DNA from: Bradyrhizobium sp. CCBAU 53338
Lineage (GTDB): Bacteria > Pseudomonadota > Alphaproteobacteria > Rhizobiales > Xanthobacteraceae
NCBI RefSeq assembly: GCF_015291665.1
Contig: NZ_CP030048.1
Span: 3,286,001 to 3,350,000, forward strand
Direction: 5' to 3'
DNA length: 64,000 bases
A program made the translations under genes and the position numbers. This document shows positions 27,801 to 35,915 of this stretch, one piece after another (the first letter of the stretch is position 1; every line of letters starts with the position of its first letter). The notes beneath the pieces are model-generated. The model ran no database searches and had not been told where the DNA came from. It saw only the letters and a program-made list of their open reading frames with translations.

Positions 27801-28283
27801 ATGCGGCAGGTTTTGACGAGCGGATTGCTGTGGTTTTCAGCCCTTGGCTGCGGCCTCATGGCCGGCGTCTATTTCGCCTTCTCGACCTTCATCATGACCT
27901 CGCTCGGCCGTCTCGATCAGGCCGCCGGCATTGCGGCGATGAACGCGATCAATGCCGACATCGTGCGCTCGCCGTTCATGCCGTTATTCCTCGGGACCAC
28001 GGTGGCGGGCGCGGCTTTGGTGGTGATCGGCGCACTGCGTCTCAACGAGCCGGGGGCGATCAGCATGATCGCCGGCGGTGGCCTCTACGTCATCGGGATG
28101 TTCGTGGTGACGATGGCGTTCAATGTGCCGCTGAACGACGCACTCGCCGCGGTGCAGGCCTCTGCGCCGAAGGCGGGCGCGGTGTGGACAACGTATCTGA
28201 AGGACTGGGTGTTCTGGAACCATGTGCGGACGGTCGTGTCGGCAGCGACGAGCGCGCTCTTTATCGTTGCGCTCGCTGCGTAG
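27801..28283 (+). CDS. DUF1772 (anthrone oxygenase-like) membrane protein
   Basis: A 160-residue integral membrane protein with four hydrophobic segments. It has the DUF1772 features GVYFAFSTFIM near residue 25, NVPLNDAL near 110 and WNHVRTVVSA near 137. GGAGG precedes the ATG. Family members include fungal anthrone oxygenases, but most bacterial ones are uncharacterised and are often controlled by an adjacent TetR, as here. A role in xenobiotic response is inferred. Confidence 0.85.
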   Translation: MRQVLTSGLLWFSALGCGLMAGVYFAFSTFIMTSLGRLDQAAGIAAMNAINADIVRSPFMPLFLGTTVAGAALVVIGALRLNEPGAISMIAGGGLYVIGMFVVTMAFNVPLNDALAAVQASAPKAGAVWTTYLKDWVFWNHVRTVVSAATSALFIVALAA

Positions 28284-28403
28284 CCCGGATGGCGCAAAAT
28301 TCAGGCGAGACAAGCCGCGAGGATGCGAAGGTCCGCCTGCGATGAAGTTGCGGATCGAAAGAGCGGCGCCGCCACCACACGCTCCGTCCTTGCGAGCGTA
28401 GCT

Positions 28404-28431
28404 GCGCAGCAGCGTAAGAACGCTGCTGCGC
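28404..28431. terminator. Hairpin between convergent DUF1772 and SDR genes
   Basis: A perfect 12-bp stem, GCGCAGCAGCGT at 28404-28415 and its complement at 28420-28431, with loop AAGA. It lies between gene ends at 28283 and 28456, so it can serve both directions. No T run follows, as is common at high GC. Confidence 0.6.
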
Positions 28432-28455
28432 GTGCGGGACATGCGAGAGAGCGTA

Positions 28456-29241
28456 TTAAACCGGCTTCCCTGTGTAAGGCATCGAGGCCGTAAGGCCGCC
28501 GTCCACCGGGAACGCCTGGCCGTTGACATACGACGCCTCGTCGCTCGCCAGGAATAACCCCATCGCGGCAAGCTCGTGCGGCTGGCCGGGGCGCTTCAGC
28601 GGATTGAGCTGGCCGATCTTGTCCTGGGTGCCGCGCTCCTTGGCGCGGTCGAAGATCGGCTTGGTCATGCCTGTTTCGATAAGGCCCGGGCAGACCGCAT
28701 TGATGCGTACGCCGGTGCCGGTGAGCGAATAGGCCGTGGTCTGCACCAGAGAGATCACGCCGGCCTTGCTCGCGGCATAGGGATGTCCGCTCGCGCCGGC
28801 CTTGAGGCCCGCAACCGACGCCGTGAGCACGATCGCGCCGGACTGCTGCTTCACCATGTGGGGCATCGCGTACTTCACCGCGAGGAACGGGCCGATCAGG
28901 TTGACGCGCAGGATTTCCTGCCAGTGTTCGACCGTCTGCTCGGCGATCGGAATGAGGCCGCCGGAGACGCCGGCATTGGCCCAGATCACGTCGAGCCTTC
29001 CATGCGTCTTCACCGCCTTGTCGATGACGGCCATGACGTCGGTCTCGGAGCCGGCATCGGCGATCATCGCCTCGGCAATGCCGCCGGCCTTCTTCACCTC
29101 GTCGACGGTCTCCTTCACCGCCTCGGTGCGATCGACCGCGATCAGTTTTGCGCCTTCCCTGGTGAACAGGTGCGCAGCCGCGCGGCCGATGCCGCTGCCG
29201 GCGCCGGTGATGATGACGGATTTGCCTTGCAGGCGACCCAT
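28456..29241 (-). CDS. SDR family oxidoreductase
   Basis: A 261-residue classical short-chain dehydrogenase. TGAGSGIGRAAA (residues 12-23) is the cofactor loop. D37 in VDRTEA at the end of beta 2 suggests NAD(H). WANAGVSGG holds the NAG motif, LTASVAGLKAG the catalytic Ser, and HPYAASKAG the Tyr-Lys pair. VNGQAFPVDGGL is the normal C-terminus. AGGGAG lies upstream of the ATG. It is divergent from the histidine phosphatase gene, with a shared regulatory spacer. It probably oxidises a hydroxyacyl intermediate; the substrate is not evident. Confidence 0.88.
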   Translation of the reverse strand: MGRLQGKSVIITGAGSGIGRAAAHLFTREGAKLIAVDRTEAVKETVDEVKKAGGIAEAMIADAGSETDVMAVIDKAVKTHGRLDVIWANAGVSGGLIPIAEQTVEHWQEILRVNLIGPFLAVKYAMPHMVKQQSGAIVLTASVAGLKAGASGHPYAASKAGVISLVQTTAYSLTGTGVRINAVCPGLIETGMTKPIFDRAKERGTQDKIGQLNPLKRPGQPHELAAMGLFLASDEASYVNGQAFPVDGGLTASMPYTGKPV

Positions 29242-29284
29242 GCGTTTCTCCCTTTGGTGCGCGCGCGACGCTTGCCGCGCGACG

Positions 29285-29327
29285 GAATTTCAAACAGAAT
29301 TTCAAACGGCAAAGTGTCTTGAGACAC
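29285..29327. promoter_or_regulatory. Direct repeats and palindrome in the SDR/histidine phosphatase spacer
   Basis: GAATTTCAAAC occurs twice, at 29285-29295 and 29297-29307. A palindrome GTGTCT-TG-AGACAC follows at 29314-29327. The TTTCAAAC core equals the half-site in front of the acyl-CoA dehydrogenase gene (23031), which suggests that the same TetR protein acts here. Confidence 0.55.
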
Positions 29328-29374
29328 GTTCACACCTGACGTACAGCGACATCACACGGGATGGAAGAGGCTCA

Positions 29375-30073
29375 ATGGCAACCGCAGACAAGCCTGATGT
29401 GGTCACGACGCGCTGGTGGTGGGTTCGTCACGCGCCGGTGCGCAATGACGGCGGCAACATCTACGGGCAGAGCGATCTTCCCTGCGACACCAGCGACACC
29501 TACGTGTTCAACGCCGTTGCCAAGGTGCTGCCGCGCAACGCGGTCTGGTATTCGAGCAATCTGATGCGCACGCATCAGACCGCCGAAGCGATCTGGGAGG
29601 CCGGCTACCCGCGGCCTGCGTCGATGAAATGGGAGGCTGATCTCGCCGAACAGAATCTCGGCCGCTGGCAGGGCATGAACCGCGCCGCGTTCATCGCCAG
29701 CCGTCCCGTCGGTTCGAGCTGGTTCGCCGACATCAACGAGCCCGCGCCTGGCGGCGAAAGCTTCATGGACCTCTACAACCGCACCCGCCGCACCGTCGAA
29801 CGGATCAACAATGAGGCGGGCGGGCAGGACATCATCGCAGTCGCGCATGGCGGAACCATCAAGGCGGCGATCGGCCTCGCGCTCGACGGCCAGGTCGAGC
29901 GGGCGCTGTCGTTCGACATCGACAACGTCTCGATCACGCGGCTCGATTATTTCGCAAGCCCCGAGCGTAGCGTCTGGCGGCTGCCGATGGTGAACCAGCA
30001 GCCGTGGATCGCCGACGATGCGCATGCCGAGCTGCATCAGTTGGCGGGACCGGAAGTCAAGAAGCTGGCGTAA
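29375..30073 (+). CDS. Histidine phosphatase family protein
   Basis: A 232-residue branch-2-like phosphoglycerate-mutase-fold protein. The phosphohistidine motif is VRHAPV with R18-H19 (RHG in most members). SSNLMRTHQTAEAI, the acid WEADLAEQNLGRWQG and the second His in VAVAHGGTIKAA near 157 complete the active site. GGAAGAGG precedes the ATG at 29375. Lying between two SDR genes and near the APH-like kinase, it may dephosphorylate a pathway intermediate or reset a phospho-acyl-CoA. The open frame upstream to 28802 is antisense to the SDR gene. Confidence 0.85.
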   Translation: MATADKPDVVTTRWWWVRHAPVRNDGGNIYGQSDLPCDTSDTYVFNAVAKVLPRNAVWYSSNLMRTHQTAEAIWEAGYPRPASMKWEADLAEQNLGRWQGMNRAAFIASRPVGSSWFADINEPAPGGESFMDLYNRTRRTVERINNEAGGQDIIAVAHGGTIKAAIGLALDGQVERALSFDIDNVSITRLDYFASPERSVWRLPMVNQQPWIADDAHAELHQLAGPEVKKLA

Positions 30074-30146
30074 GCGAATTGTCATTCCGGGACGGTCCGC
30101 AGGACCGAACGCGGTATCACATTGAAGATCACTCTGGGAGAGAAGC

Positions 30147-30914
30147 ATGACCTTGTTCGACATGAAGGGGAAAGTCGCCGTCATCACCGGCTCGACGCGC
30201 GGCATCGGACTTGCGATCGCGGAACGCATGGCGGAGCACGGCGCCAAGGTCGTGATTTCGTCGCGCAAGGCGGACGTCTGCGAAGAGGTCGCCAAGGGCA
30301 TCAACGACAAGTTCGGCAAGGGCACTGCGGTCGCGATCGCCGCCAACATCTCCTCGAAGGAAAATCTGCAGAACCTCGTCGACGAGAGCAACCGCGCCTT
30401 CGGCAAGATCGACGTGCTGGTCTGCAATGCGGCGTCCAATCCGTATTACGGTCCGCTCGCCGGCATCTCCGATGATCAATTCCGAAAGATTCTCGACAAC
30501 AACATCGTCGCCAACAACTGGTTGATCTCGATGGTGGTGCCGCAGATGATCGAGCGCAAGGACGGCTCCGTCATCATCGTCTCTTCGATCGGCGGCCTGA
30601 AGGGCTCGACCATCCTCGGCGCCTACGCGATCTCGAAGGCTGCCGACATGCAACTCGCGCGCAACCTCGCCTGCGAATACGGCAAGCACAACATCCGCGT
30701 GAACTGCATCGCGCCCGGCCTGATCAAGACCGACTTTGCCAAAGCGCTGTGGGACAATCCGGAGAATTTGAAAGCCTCGACCTCGCGCTCGCCGTTGCTG
30801 CGCATCGGCATCCCCGACGAGATCGCCGGCGCGGCGGTGTTCCTCGGTTCGAAGGCCGGCGACTTCATGACCGGCCAGACCATGGTGATCGACGGCGGCG
30901 CGACGATCAGCTGA
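30147..30914 (+). CDS. SDR family oxidoreductase
   Basis: A 255-residue classical short-chain dehydrogenase. TGSTRGIGLAIA is the cofactor loop; SSRKADV after beta 2 (Ser-Arg-Lys) suggests NADP(H). VCNAASNPYYGPL replaces the usual NNAG, the catalytic Ser lies in VSSIGGLKG and YAISK holds the Tyr-Lys pair. TGQTMVIDGGATIS is the C-terminus. GGGAGAG precedes the ATG. It lies 73 bp after the histidine phosphatase gene; that spacer holds a small GGTCC-GCA-GGACC hairpin of REP type (30093-30107). Confidence 0.88.
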   Translation: MTLFDMKGKVAVITGSTRGIGLAIAERMAEHGAKVVISSRKADVCEEVAKGINDKFGKGTAVAIAANISSKENLQNLVDESNRAFGKIDVLVCNAASNPYYGPLAGISDDQFRKILDNNIVANNWLISMVVPQMIERKDGSVIIVSSIGGLKGSTILGAYAISKAADMQLARNLACEYGKHNIRVNCIAPGLIKTDFAKALWDNPENLKASTSRSPLLRIGIPDEIAGAAVFLGSKAGDFMTGQTMVIDGGATIS

Positions 30915-30934
30915 CGCGTCAATGCCGGTATCAT

Positions 30935-31030
30935 CGCCCGCGAAAGCGGGCGATCCAGTACTCCGCGGCGGAAGTTGTGTGAACGAACTGCCGCCGCGGA
31001 GTACTCGATGCCCCGGTCAAGCCGGGGCAT
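30935..31030. repeat. Composite REP-like element of three hairpins
   Basis: Hairpin 1: CGCCCGC-GAAA-GCGGGCG (30935-30952, GNRA loop). Hairpin 2: 15-bp perfect arms AGTACTCCGCGGCGG (30957-30971) and its complement (30991-31005), extended by AGTT/AACT after one mismatch. Hairpin 3: ATGCCCCGG-N5-CCGGGGCAT (31008-31030). The phrases GGGCGATCCAGTA and GCCCCGGTCAAGCCGGGGC resemble dispersed intergenic repeats I know from Bradyrhizobium. It fills the space between convergent genes and likely also terminates transcription. Confidence 0.8.
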
Positions 31031-31081
31031 GACAGCGAGTGTGTGGATGCGGCCTCGCGACGCGAGCCTAAGCGAGCGATT

Positions 31082-32299
31082 TCAATCCACCGCCGCGTAA
31101 ACCAGATCCCGCACCAGCGTCCTTGTAAAATCGCGCTGGCCCGGACCTTGCGTCATGAACACCGTGAACAGATCCTCCCTCGGATCGATCCAGAAGAACG
31201 TGCCGGCGATGCCGCTCCAGAAATAGTTGCCGACGCTGCCGGGGAAGGGCGCGATGCCGGCCTCGCGGCGGACGGCGAAGCCGAGACCGAAACCATGGCC
31301 GGGCGAGAGCAGCGTGCCGTTGGTGACGACGTGAGGCCCGAGATGGTCGGACGCCATCAGTTCCAGCGTCTTGCGGCCGATGATCCTGACGCCGTCGAGC
31401 GTGCCGCCATTGCGCAGCATCAGCGCGAAGCGGGCATAGTCCATCGTGGTCGAGACCAGACCGCCGCCGCCTGATTCCATCACCGGCTGCTCGAGCATGT
31501 TGAACAGCGCGACCTTGTCGCCGGTCCAGGGATCGGCTTCGAACGGCTGGGCGAGCCTGCCAGCATTGACCTCGGAGGTGGAGAAGCCGGTCTCGGTCAT
31601 CTGCAAGGGCGCGAGGATGCGTTCGGTGAGGAACGTGCCGAGTGATTTGCCGCTGACGACCTCGATGATGCGGCCGAGAATGTCGGTGGAGCGGCTGTAG
31701 TTGAACTCGTCGCCGGGGTGGCAGACGAGGGGGAAGCTCGCCACCAGCGCGGCGTGCTCGGCATTGGTGATCTTGCGGCTGCGGACGCGGGACTCCTGGT
31801 AGATCTTGTGCACGGGGCCATCGCCCTGATGCTCGTAAGTCAAGCCCGAGGTATGGCGGAGCAGGTCCTGCACCGTCATCGGCCGCTTCGGTGGAACCAG
31901 TTCCAGCCTGCCGCCGCTGACGACGCCGACTTTCTGGTTCGCGAACTCCGGAATGAACTTGGCGACGGGATCGCCAAGGAGCAGGTGGCCGTCCTCGACC
32001 AGCGCCATGACGCCGACCGACACGATCGGCTTGGTCATCGAGAAGATCCGGAAGATCGAATCAAGCGCCATCGCCGGACCCGCCGGGCCCTGCTTGCCGA
32101 GCGCCTCGAACCAGCCGATTTGGCCGCGGCGGGCCACCAGCACGGTCACACCGGGCACGGTTCCCTTGTCGATCTCGCGCTTGAAGGCGTCCGACATCGC
32201 CTGGAGGCGGGATCGCGACAGGCCCAGCGTTTCCGGATTGGCCTCGGGCAGAGGCGGGGTTTTCGGCGGGGTCGAGGGGCGGGCGGCGGTGGCGGTCAT
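31082..32299 (-). CDS. Serine hydrolase, beta-lactamase/esterase family VIII-like
   Basis: A 405-residue class C beta-lactamase-fold hydrolase. The nucleophile motif is S87-M-T-K90 (SxxK), the Tyr motif is YSRS (class C enzymes have YxN), and HGFGLGF replaces the KTG triad. That combination is typical of EstB-like esterases rather than true beta-lactamases. No clear signal peptide is present (MTATAARPSTPPKTPP), so it is probably cytoplasmic. GGGAG is well placed for ATG 32299; the GTG at 32305 is too close to it. Ester or lactone hydrolysis would fit the hydroxyacid theme nearby, but this is speculative. Confidence 0.85.
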   Translation of the reverse strand: MTATAARPSTPPKTPPLPEANPETLGLSRSRLQAMSDAFKREIDKGTVPGVTVLVARRGQIGWFEALGKQGPAGPAMALDSIFRIFSMTKPIVSVGVMALVEDGHLLLGDPVAKFIPEFANQKVGVVSGGRLELVPPKRPMTVQDLLRHTSGLTYEHQGDGPVHKIYQESRVRSRKITNAEHAALVASFPLVCHPGDEFNYSRSTDILGRIIEVVSGKSLGTFLTERILAPLQMTETGFSTSEVNAGRLAQPFEADPWTGDKVALFNMLEQPVMESGGGGLVSTTMDYARFALMLRNGGTLDGVRIIGRKTLELMASDHLGPHVVTNGTLLSPGHGFGLGFAVRREAGIAPFPGSVGNYFWSGIAGTFFWIDPREDLFTVFMTQGPGQRDFTRTLVRDLVYAAVD

Positions 32300-32464
32300 G
32301 TTCACTCCCGGGGGCGCGTTATTATAGGGAACGGAGAGTGGCCCAGAAGCCGCGGTACAAACAAGCGAAGCCAGCGCGCTTCACCCTTGCAATCCGTCCT
32401 TGCAATCCGGCCGTCCCCTGTGCTTGAAAGCGCCCCTGATCCGCGTGGCAACGCGAGGGTCCGT

Positions 32465-32540
32465 AGGAGTGTAGCTCAATTGGTAGAGCACCGGTCTCCA
32501 AAACCGGGGGTCGCAGGTTCGAGCCCTGCCACTCCTGCCA
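32465..32540 (+). tRNA. trnW: tRNA-Trp (anticodon CCA)
   Basis: A 76-nt cloverleaf. The acceptor AGGAGTG (32465-32471) pairs with CACTCCT (32530-32536), then G and an encoded CCA end at 32540. The anticodon stem CCGGT/ACCGG encloses loop CTCCAAA with anticodon CCA. The T arm contains GGTTCGAGCC. Position directly before secE-nusG is common in proteobacteria. Confidence 0.97.
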
Positions 32541-32864
32541 GCTAATCCCGACATTCAGGATCGACAGGCGGGACGGCGCCGGGCCGAAGGCGCGGACCGC
32601 GGTCAGCGGCCCCTGTAAACCCTTGATCTGCATCACGTCCGTCAGCCGGCCCCGCGCGCATCGCACTCCGGCCACACCTTGACCTTTGGCCCCATCCGCA
32701 GTAGATACCCCGCACTCGCAGCCGGCCCGTTAGACGCGGATCTCCGGCGCGGCTTTGAAATCCCCGAACATCAGAGCCCGGTTTTCCGGCTCATCCTTCG
32801 AGACAGAGGGCTGGGCCACAGGCGGCTGTTCGGATCCCTGAAATCTTCAATGGCGTCTCAAACG
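32541..32864 (+). promoter_or_regulatory. Spacer between tRNA-Trp and secE with a sigma-70-like promoter
   Basis: This 324-bp stretch holds no supported gene. A good promoter lies at 32679-32707: TTGACC (32679-32684), a 17-bp spacer, then TAGATA (32702-32707), so transcription of secE-nusG would start near 32714. The remaining sequence is GC-rich with no obvious coding signal. Confidence 0.65.
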
Positions 32865-33056
32865 ATGGCAGTCAGCCCGTTCAAGTTCTTGCAGGAAGTG
32901 CGCTCGGAGACCGCCAAGGTCACCTGGCCGACCCGTCGTGAGACCACGATCACCACCATCATGGTGTTCGTGATGGTCGCCGTGGCCTCGATCTTCTTCT
33001 TCGCCGCCGACCAGATCATCCGCTACCTCATCACCTTCCTTTTGGGCATTCACTGA
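32865..33056 (+). CDS. secE: Preprotein translocase subunit SecE
   Basis: A 63-residue single-helix SecE of the SecYEG channel. MAVSPFKFLQEVRSETAKVTWPTRRET is the amphipathic helix with the conserved KVTWP. One transmembrane helix follows, VFVMVAVASIFFFAADQII. The start is uncertain: ATG 32865 gives the usual length; ATG 32850 adds five residues; neither has a clear Shine-Dalgarno. Its stop overlaps the nusG ATG by one base (TGATG). Confidence 0.92.
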   Translation: MAVSPFKFLQEVRSETAKVTWPTRRETTITTIMVFVMVAVASIFFFAADQIIRYLITFLLGIH

Positions 33057-33610
33057 TGGCTACAGCAACGGCTCAACTGTCCGACAAGCGCTGGTACATC
33101 GTCCACGCCTATTCGAACTTCGAGAAGAAGGTCGCCGAATCCATTCGCGAGCAGGCCAAGCAGCGCGGGCTCGAGGAGCTGTTCGAGCTGGTGCTGGTTC
33201 CAACCGAGAAGGTCACGGAGGTGCGCCGCGGCCGCAAGATCGACGCCGAGCGCAAGTTCTTCCCGGGCTACGTGCTGGTGAAGATGAAGCTGACCGACGA
33301 GGCGTTTCATCTGATCAAGAACACCCCGAAGGTCACGGGCTTCCTCGGCGCCGAGAACAAGCCGATGCCGATCTCTGAAGCCGAGGCCATGCGCATTCTG
33401 CATCAGGTGCAGGAGGGCGTGGAGCGGCCGAAGGCGTCGGTGTCGTTCGAGATCGGCGAGAACGTGCGCGTGGCCGATGGCCCGTTCGCCTCGTTCTCGG
33501 GTGTGGTCGAGGAAATCGACGAGGCGCGCTCGCGCGTGAAGGTCGCGGTGTCGATCTTCGGTCGCGCAACGCCGGTCGAACTGGAATTCGGTCAGGTCGA
33601 GAAGGTCTGA
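33056..33610 (+). CDS. nusG: Transcription termination/antitermination protein NusG
   Basis: A 184-residue NusG with an NGN domain (RWYIVHAYSNFEKKVAESI, FFPGYVLVKM) and a C-terminal KOW domain (VRVADGPFASFSGVVEEID). It binds RNA polymerase, Rho and ribosomal S10. Translation is coupled to secE by the one-base overlap. Length and motifs are normal. Confidence 0.97.
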   Translation: MATATAQLSDKRWYIVHAYSNFEKKVAESIREQAKQRGLEELFELVLVPTEKVTEVRRGRKIDAERKFFPGYVLVKMKLTDEAFHLIKNTPKVTGFLGAENKPMPISEAEAMRILHQVQEGVERPKASVSFEIGENVRVADGPFASFSGVVEEIDEARSRVKVAVSIFGRATPVELEFGQVEKV

Positions 33611-33619
33611 CCGGGTAAC

Positions 33620-33643
33620 GCGTAAAGCCGAGAGGCTTTGCGC
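33620..33643 (+). promoter_or_regulatory. Hairpin in the nusG-rplK spacer
   Basis: GCGTAAAGCC (33620-33629), loop GAGA, GGCTTTGCGC (33634-33643): a 10-bp stem with one G-U pair, 9 nt after the nusG stop. It may be a partial terminator or part of an L11/L1 leader; the 133-bp spacer shows no coding region. Confidence 0.45.
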
Positions 33644-33743
33644 AAAGAGAGGCCGTGGGAGGGAGAGGGCGGTTGCCAGCCGCATCCGACCCAGACCACG
33701 AACCTGAAACCGCCGGCACTCGTCGGCACAACAGGAGTGATAC

Positions 33744-34172
33744 ATGGCAAAGAAAGTGACCGGATACCTGAAGCTTCAGGTCCCGGCCGGTGCGGCGAAT
33801 CCCTCGCCCCCGATCGGTCCCGCGCTTGGTCAGCGCGGTCTCAACATCATGGAGTTCTGCAAGGCGTTCAACGCCCAGACCCAGAAGGAAGAGAAGAACA
33901 CCCCGATTCCCGTCGTGATCACGATCTACGCCGATCGTTCGTTCACGTTCGAGATGAAGACCCCCCCGATGTCCTTCTTCCTCAAGCAGGCTGCCAAGAT
34001 CCAGTCGGGCTCGAAGGCGCCGGGCCGTGACAAGGCCGGCAAGGTGACCAAGGCGCAGGTGCGCGAGATCGCCGAGAAGAAGATGAAGGATCTCAATTGC
34101 GATACCATCGAATCGGCCATGAAGATGGTCGAGGGCTCCGCCCGTTCGATGGGTCTGGAAGTTGCGGGGTAA
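33744..34172 (+). CDS. rplK: 50S ribosomal protein L11
   Basis: A 142-residue L11 of the GTPase-associated centre. It begins [32 protein letters not shown] and ends with the RNA-binding domain [11 protein letters not shown]...[21 protein letters not shown] precedes the ATG. Six bases separate it from rplA. Confidence 0.97.
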   Translation: MAKKVTGYLKLQVPAGAANPSPPIGPALGQRGLNIMEFCKAFNAQTQKEEKNTPIPVVITIYADRSFTFEMKTPPMSFFLKQAAKIQSGSKAPGRDKAGKVTKAQVREIAEKKMKDLNCDTIESAMKMVEGSARSMGLEVAG

Positions 34173-34178
34173 GCGGTC

Positions 34179-34871
34179 ATGGCAATCGGAAAGCGTTTGA
34201 ACAAAGCCCGCGAAGGTGTTGACCGCGAGAGGCTCTACCCGCTCGCGGACGCCATCAAGATGGTCAAGGAACGCGCGAAAGCGAAGTTCGACGAGACCAT
34301 CGAGGTCGCGATCAATCTCGGCGTCGATCCGCGTCACGCCGACCAGATGGTCCGCGGCGTCGTGACCCTGCCGAACGGCACCGGCCGTACGCTCCGTGTC
34401 GGCGTGTTCGCCCGCGGCGCCAAGGCTGACGAAGCCAAGGCCGCAGGTGCTGACGTTGTCGGCGCCGAAGACCTGGTCGAGAAGGTGCAGAACGGTTCGA
34501 TCGATTTCGACCGCTGCATCGCCACCCCCGACATGATGCCGCTGGTCGGCCGTCTCGGTAAGGTGCTCGGCCCGCGCGGCCTGATGCCGAACCCGAAGAT
34601 CGGCACCGTGACCATGGACGTCACCGGTGCGGTGAAGGGTGCCAAGGGCGGCTCGGTCGAGTTCCGCGTCGAGAAGGCGGGCATCCTGCAGGCCGGCGTC
34701 GGCAAGGCCTCGTTCTCCGAGGAGAAGCTGGTCGAGAACATCAAGGCGCTCGCGGATGCGGTTGCGAAGGCGAAGCCGGCTGGCTCCAAGGGCACCTACA
34801 TCCAGCGCGTCGCGGTATCCTCGACGATGGGCCCGGGCGTGAAGGTCGAGCCGGGTACCATTCTCGGCTAA
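34179..34871 (+). CDS. rplA: 50S ribosomal protein L1
   Basis: A 230-residue L1 of the mobile L1 stalk; in many bacteria it also represses its own L11-L1 m[41 protein letters not shown] and [19 protein letters not shown] are the conserved blocks. It is followed by a strong hairpin, so rplKA is a separate unit from rplJL here. Confidence 0.97.
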   Translation: MAIGKRLNKAREGVDRERLYPLADAIKMVKERAKAKFDETIEVAINLGVDPRHADQMVRGVVTLPNGTGRTLRVGVFARGAKADEAKAAGADVVGAEDLVEKVQNGSIDFDRCIATPDMMPLVGRLGKVLGPRGLMPNPKIGTVTMDVTGAVKGAKGGSVEFRVEKAGILQAGVGKASFSEEKLVENIKALADAVAKAKPAGSKGTYIQRVAVSSTMGPGVKVEPGTILG

Positions 34872-34890
34872 GTCTGGAAATTGCATGAGG

Positions 34891-34930
34891 CGAGGGGCGG
34901 AATTGGGCAACCGATTCCGCCCCTCGTCGT
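34891..34930 (+). terminator. Terminator after rplA
   Basis: A perfect 13-bp stem, CGAGGGGCGGAAT at 34891-34903 and its complement at 34914-34926, around a 10-nt loop that can pair further, then TCGTTT. It starts 19 nt after the rplA stop and separates the L11-L1 unit from the dehydrogenase gene. Confidence 0.8.
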
Positions 34931-34961
34931 TTGTGGGCGGCACTCACCGGAAACGAGAACA

Positions 34962-35915
34962 ATGGCTGACAAGGTCCTGATCTATTCGCGCTTTCCCAAG
35001 ACGATGATGGCGCGCTTCGCCGAGCGGTTCGAACTGCTCGACACTGGTGGAAAGCCCGCGCGCGACGTCTTTCCTGCCGAGGAGCTCAGCGGCATCCGCG
35101 CGTTGCTGACCGCCGGCGGCTCGCCGCTGGGGGCTGAGGCGATGGACCTGCTTCCAAAGCTCGGTGCCATCGTCTGCTACGGCACCGGCTATGACGGCGT
35201 CGACCTGAAGGCGGCGGCCAGCCGCAACATCACGGTCGCCCACAGCCCCGGCGCCAATGCGGCATCGGTCGCCGACATCGCGATGACCCTGATGCTGGCG
35301 ACGACGCGGCGGATTCTGGTGGCCGACCAATATGTTCGCAGCGGTGATTGGGCCGCGTCAAAACAGTCGCCGATGATGCGGCCTCAGGCCGGCATGCCCG
35401 GCCGCCGCATCGGCGTCTTTGGCATGGGCGAGATCGGCCGCAAGATCGCCGCGCGCTGCGCCGCCTTCGAGAGCGAGGTCGGCTATTTCAGCCGCGCCAG
35501 GTACGATCTGCCCTATCAATATTTCCCGACCCTGGAGGCGCTCGCCGACTGGTGCAGCGTGCTGATGATCGCGGTCCGGGCGGGGGCCGACACGCAGCAC
35601 GTCGTCAACGGCGATATCCTGGGGCGCCTCGGCGCGGACGGCTATGTCGTCAACATCTCCCGCGGCTCGGTCATTGACGAGAAGGCCCTGGTCGCCGCGC
35701 TGACCGACAAGACCATCGCCGGCGCCGGCCTCGACGTCTTCGAGAAGGAACCGCACGGCCCGGACGCGTTGACGGCGCTCCCCAACGTGGTGTTTGCCCC
35801 CCATATCGGCGGTCACACCCTCGAATCGCACGTCGCCATGCAGAGCTGCGTCCTGGCCAATTTGGGCGCATTTTTCGAGGGCAAACCGCTGCCTCATCCG
35901 GTCAAATCAGCCTGA
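34962..35915 (+). CDS. D-2-hydroxyacid dehydrogenase (glyoxylate/hydroxypyruvate reductase-like)
   Basis: A 317-residue NAD(P)-dependent dehydrogenase. GVFGMGEIGRKIA is the cofactor loop. The Arg-rich FSRARYD after beta 2 suggests NADP(H). The catalytic triad is visible: Arg in NISRGSVIDE near 237, Glu in DVFEKEP near 264, His in APHIGGHTLE near 284. The start at 34962 is in the normal place; the longer frame from 34881 overlaps the terminator. It sits alone between rplKA and rplJL, an unusual position for a metabolic enzyme. It probably reduces glyoxylate, hydroxypyruvate or a related 2-keto acid. Confidence 0.87.
   Translation: MADKVLIYSRFPKTMMARFAERFELLDTGGKPARDVFPAEELSGIRALLTAGGSPLGAEAMDLLPKLGAIVCYGTGYDGVDLKAAASRNITVAHSPGANAASVADIAMTLMLATTRRILVADQYVRSGDWAASKQSPMMRPQAGMPGRRIGVFGMGEIGRKIAARCAAFESEVGYFSRARYDLPYQYFPTLEALADWCSVLMIAVRAGADTQHVVNGDILGRLGADGYVVNISRGSVIDEKALVAALTDKTIAGAGLDVFEKEPHGPDALTALPNVVFAPHIGGHTLESHVAMQSCVLANLGAFFEGKPLPHPVKSA

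Noticed and set aside
31082..32299. Class C beta-lactamase
   Set aside because: The SxxK motif is present, but YSR replaces YxN, the KTG triad is missing and no signal peptide is seen.
32465..32540. tRNA-Trp as an integration site of a genomic island
   Set aside because: No integrase gene or repeated 3' tRNA end is seen within the window; the flanking order is the normal core order.
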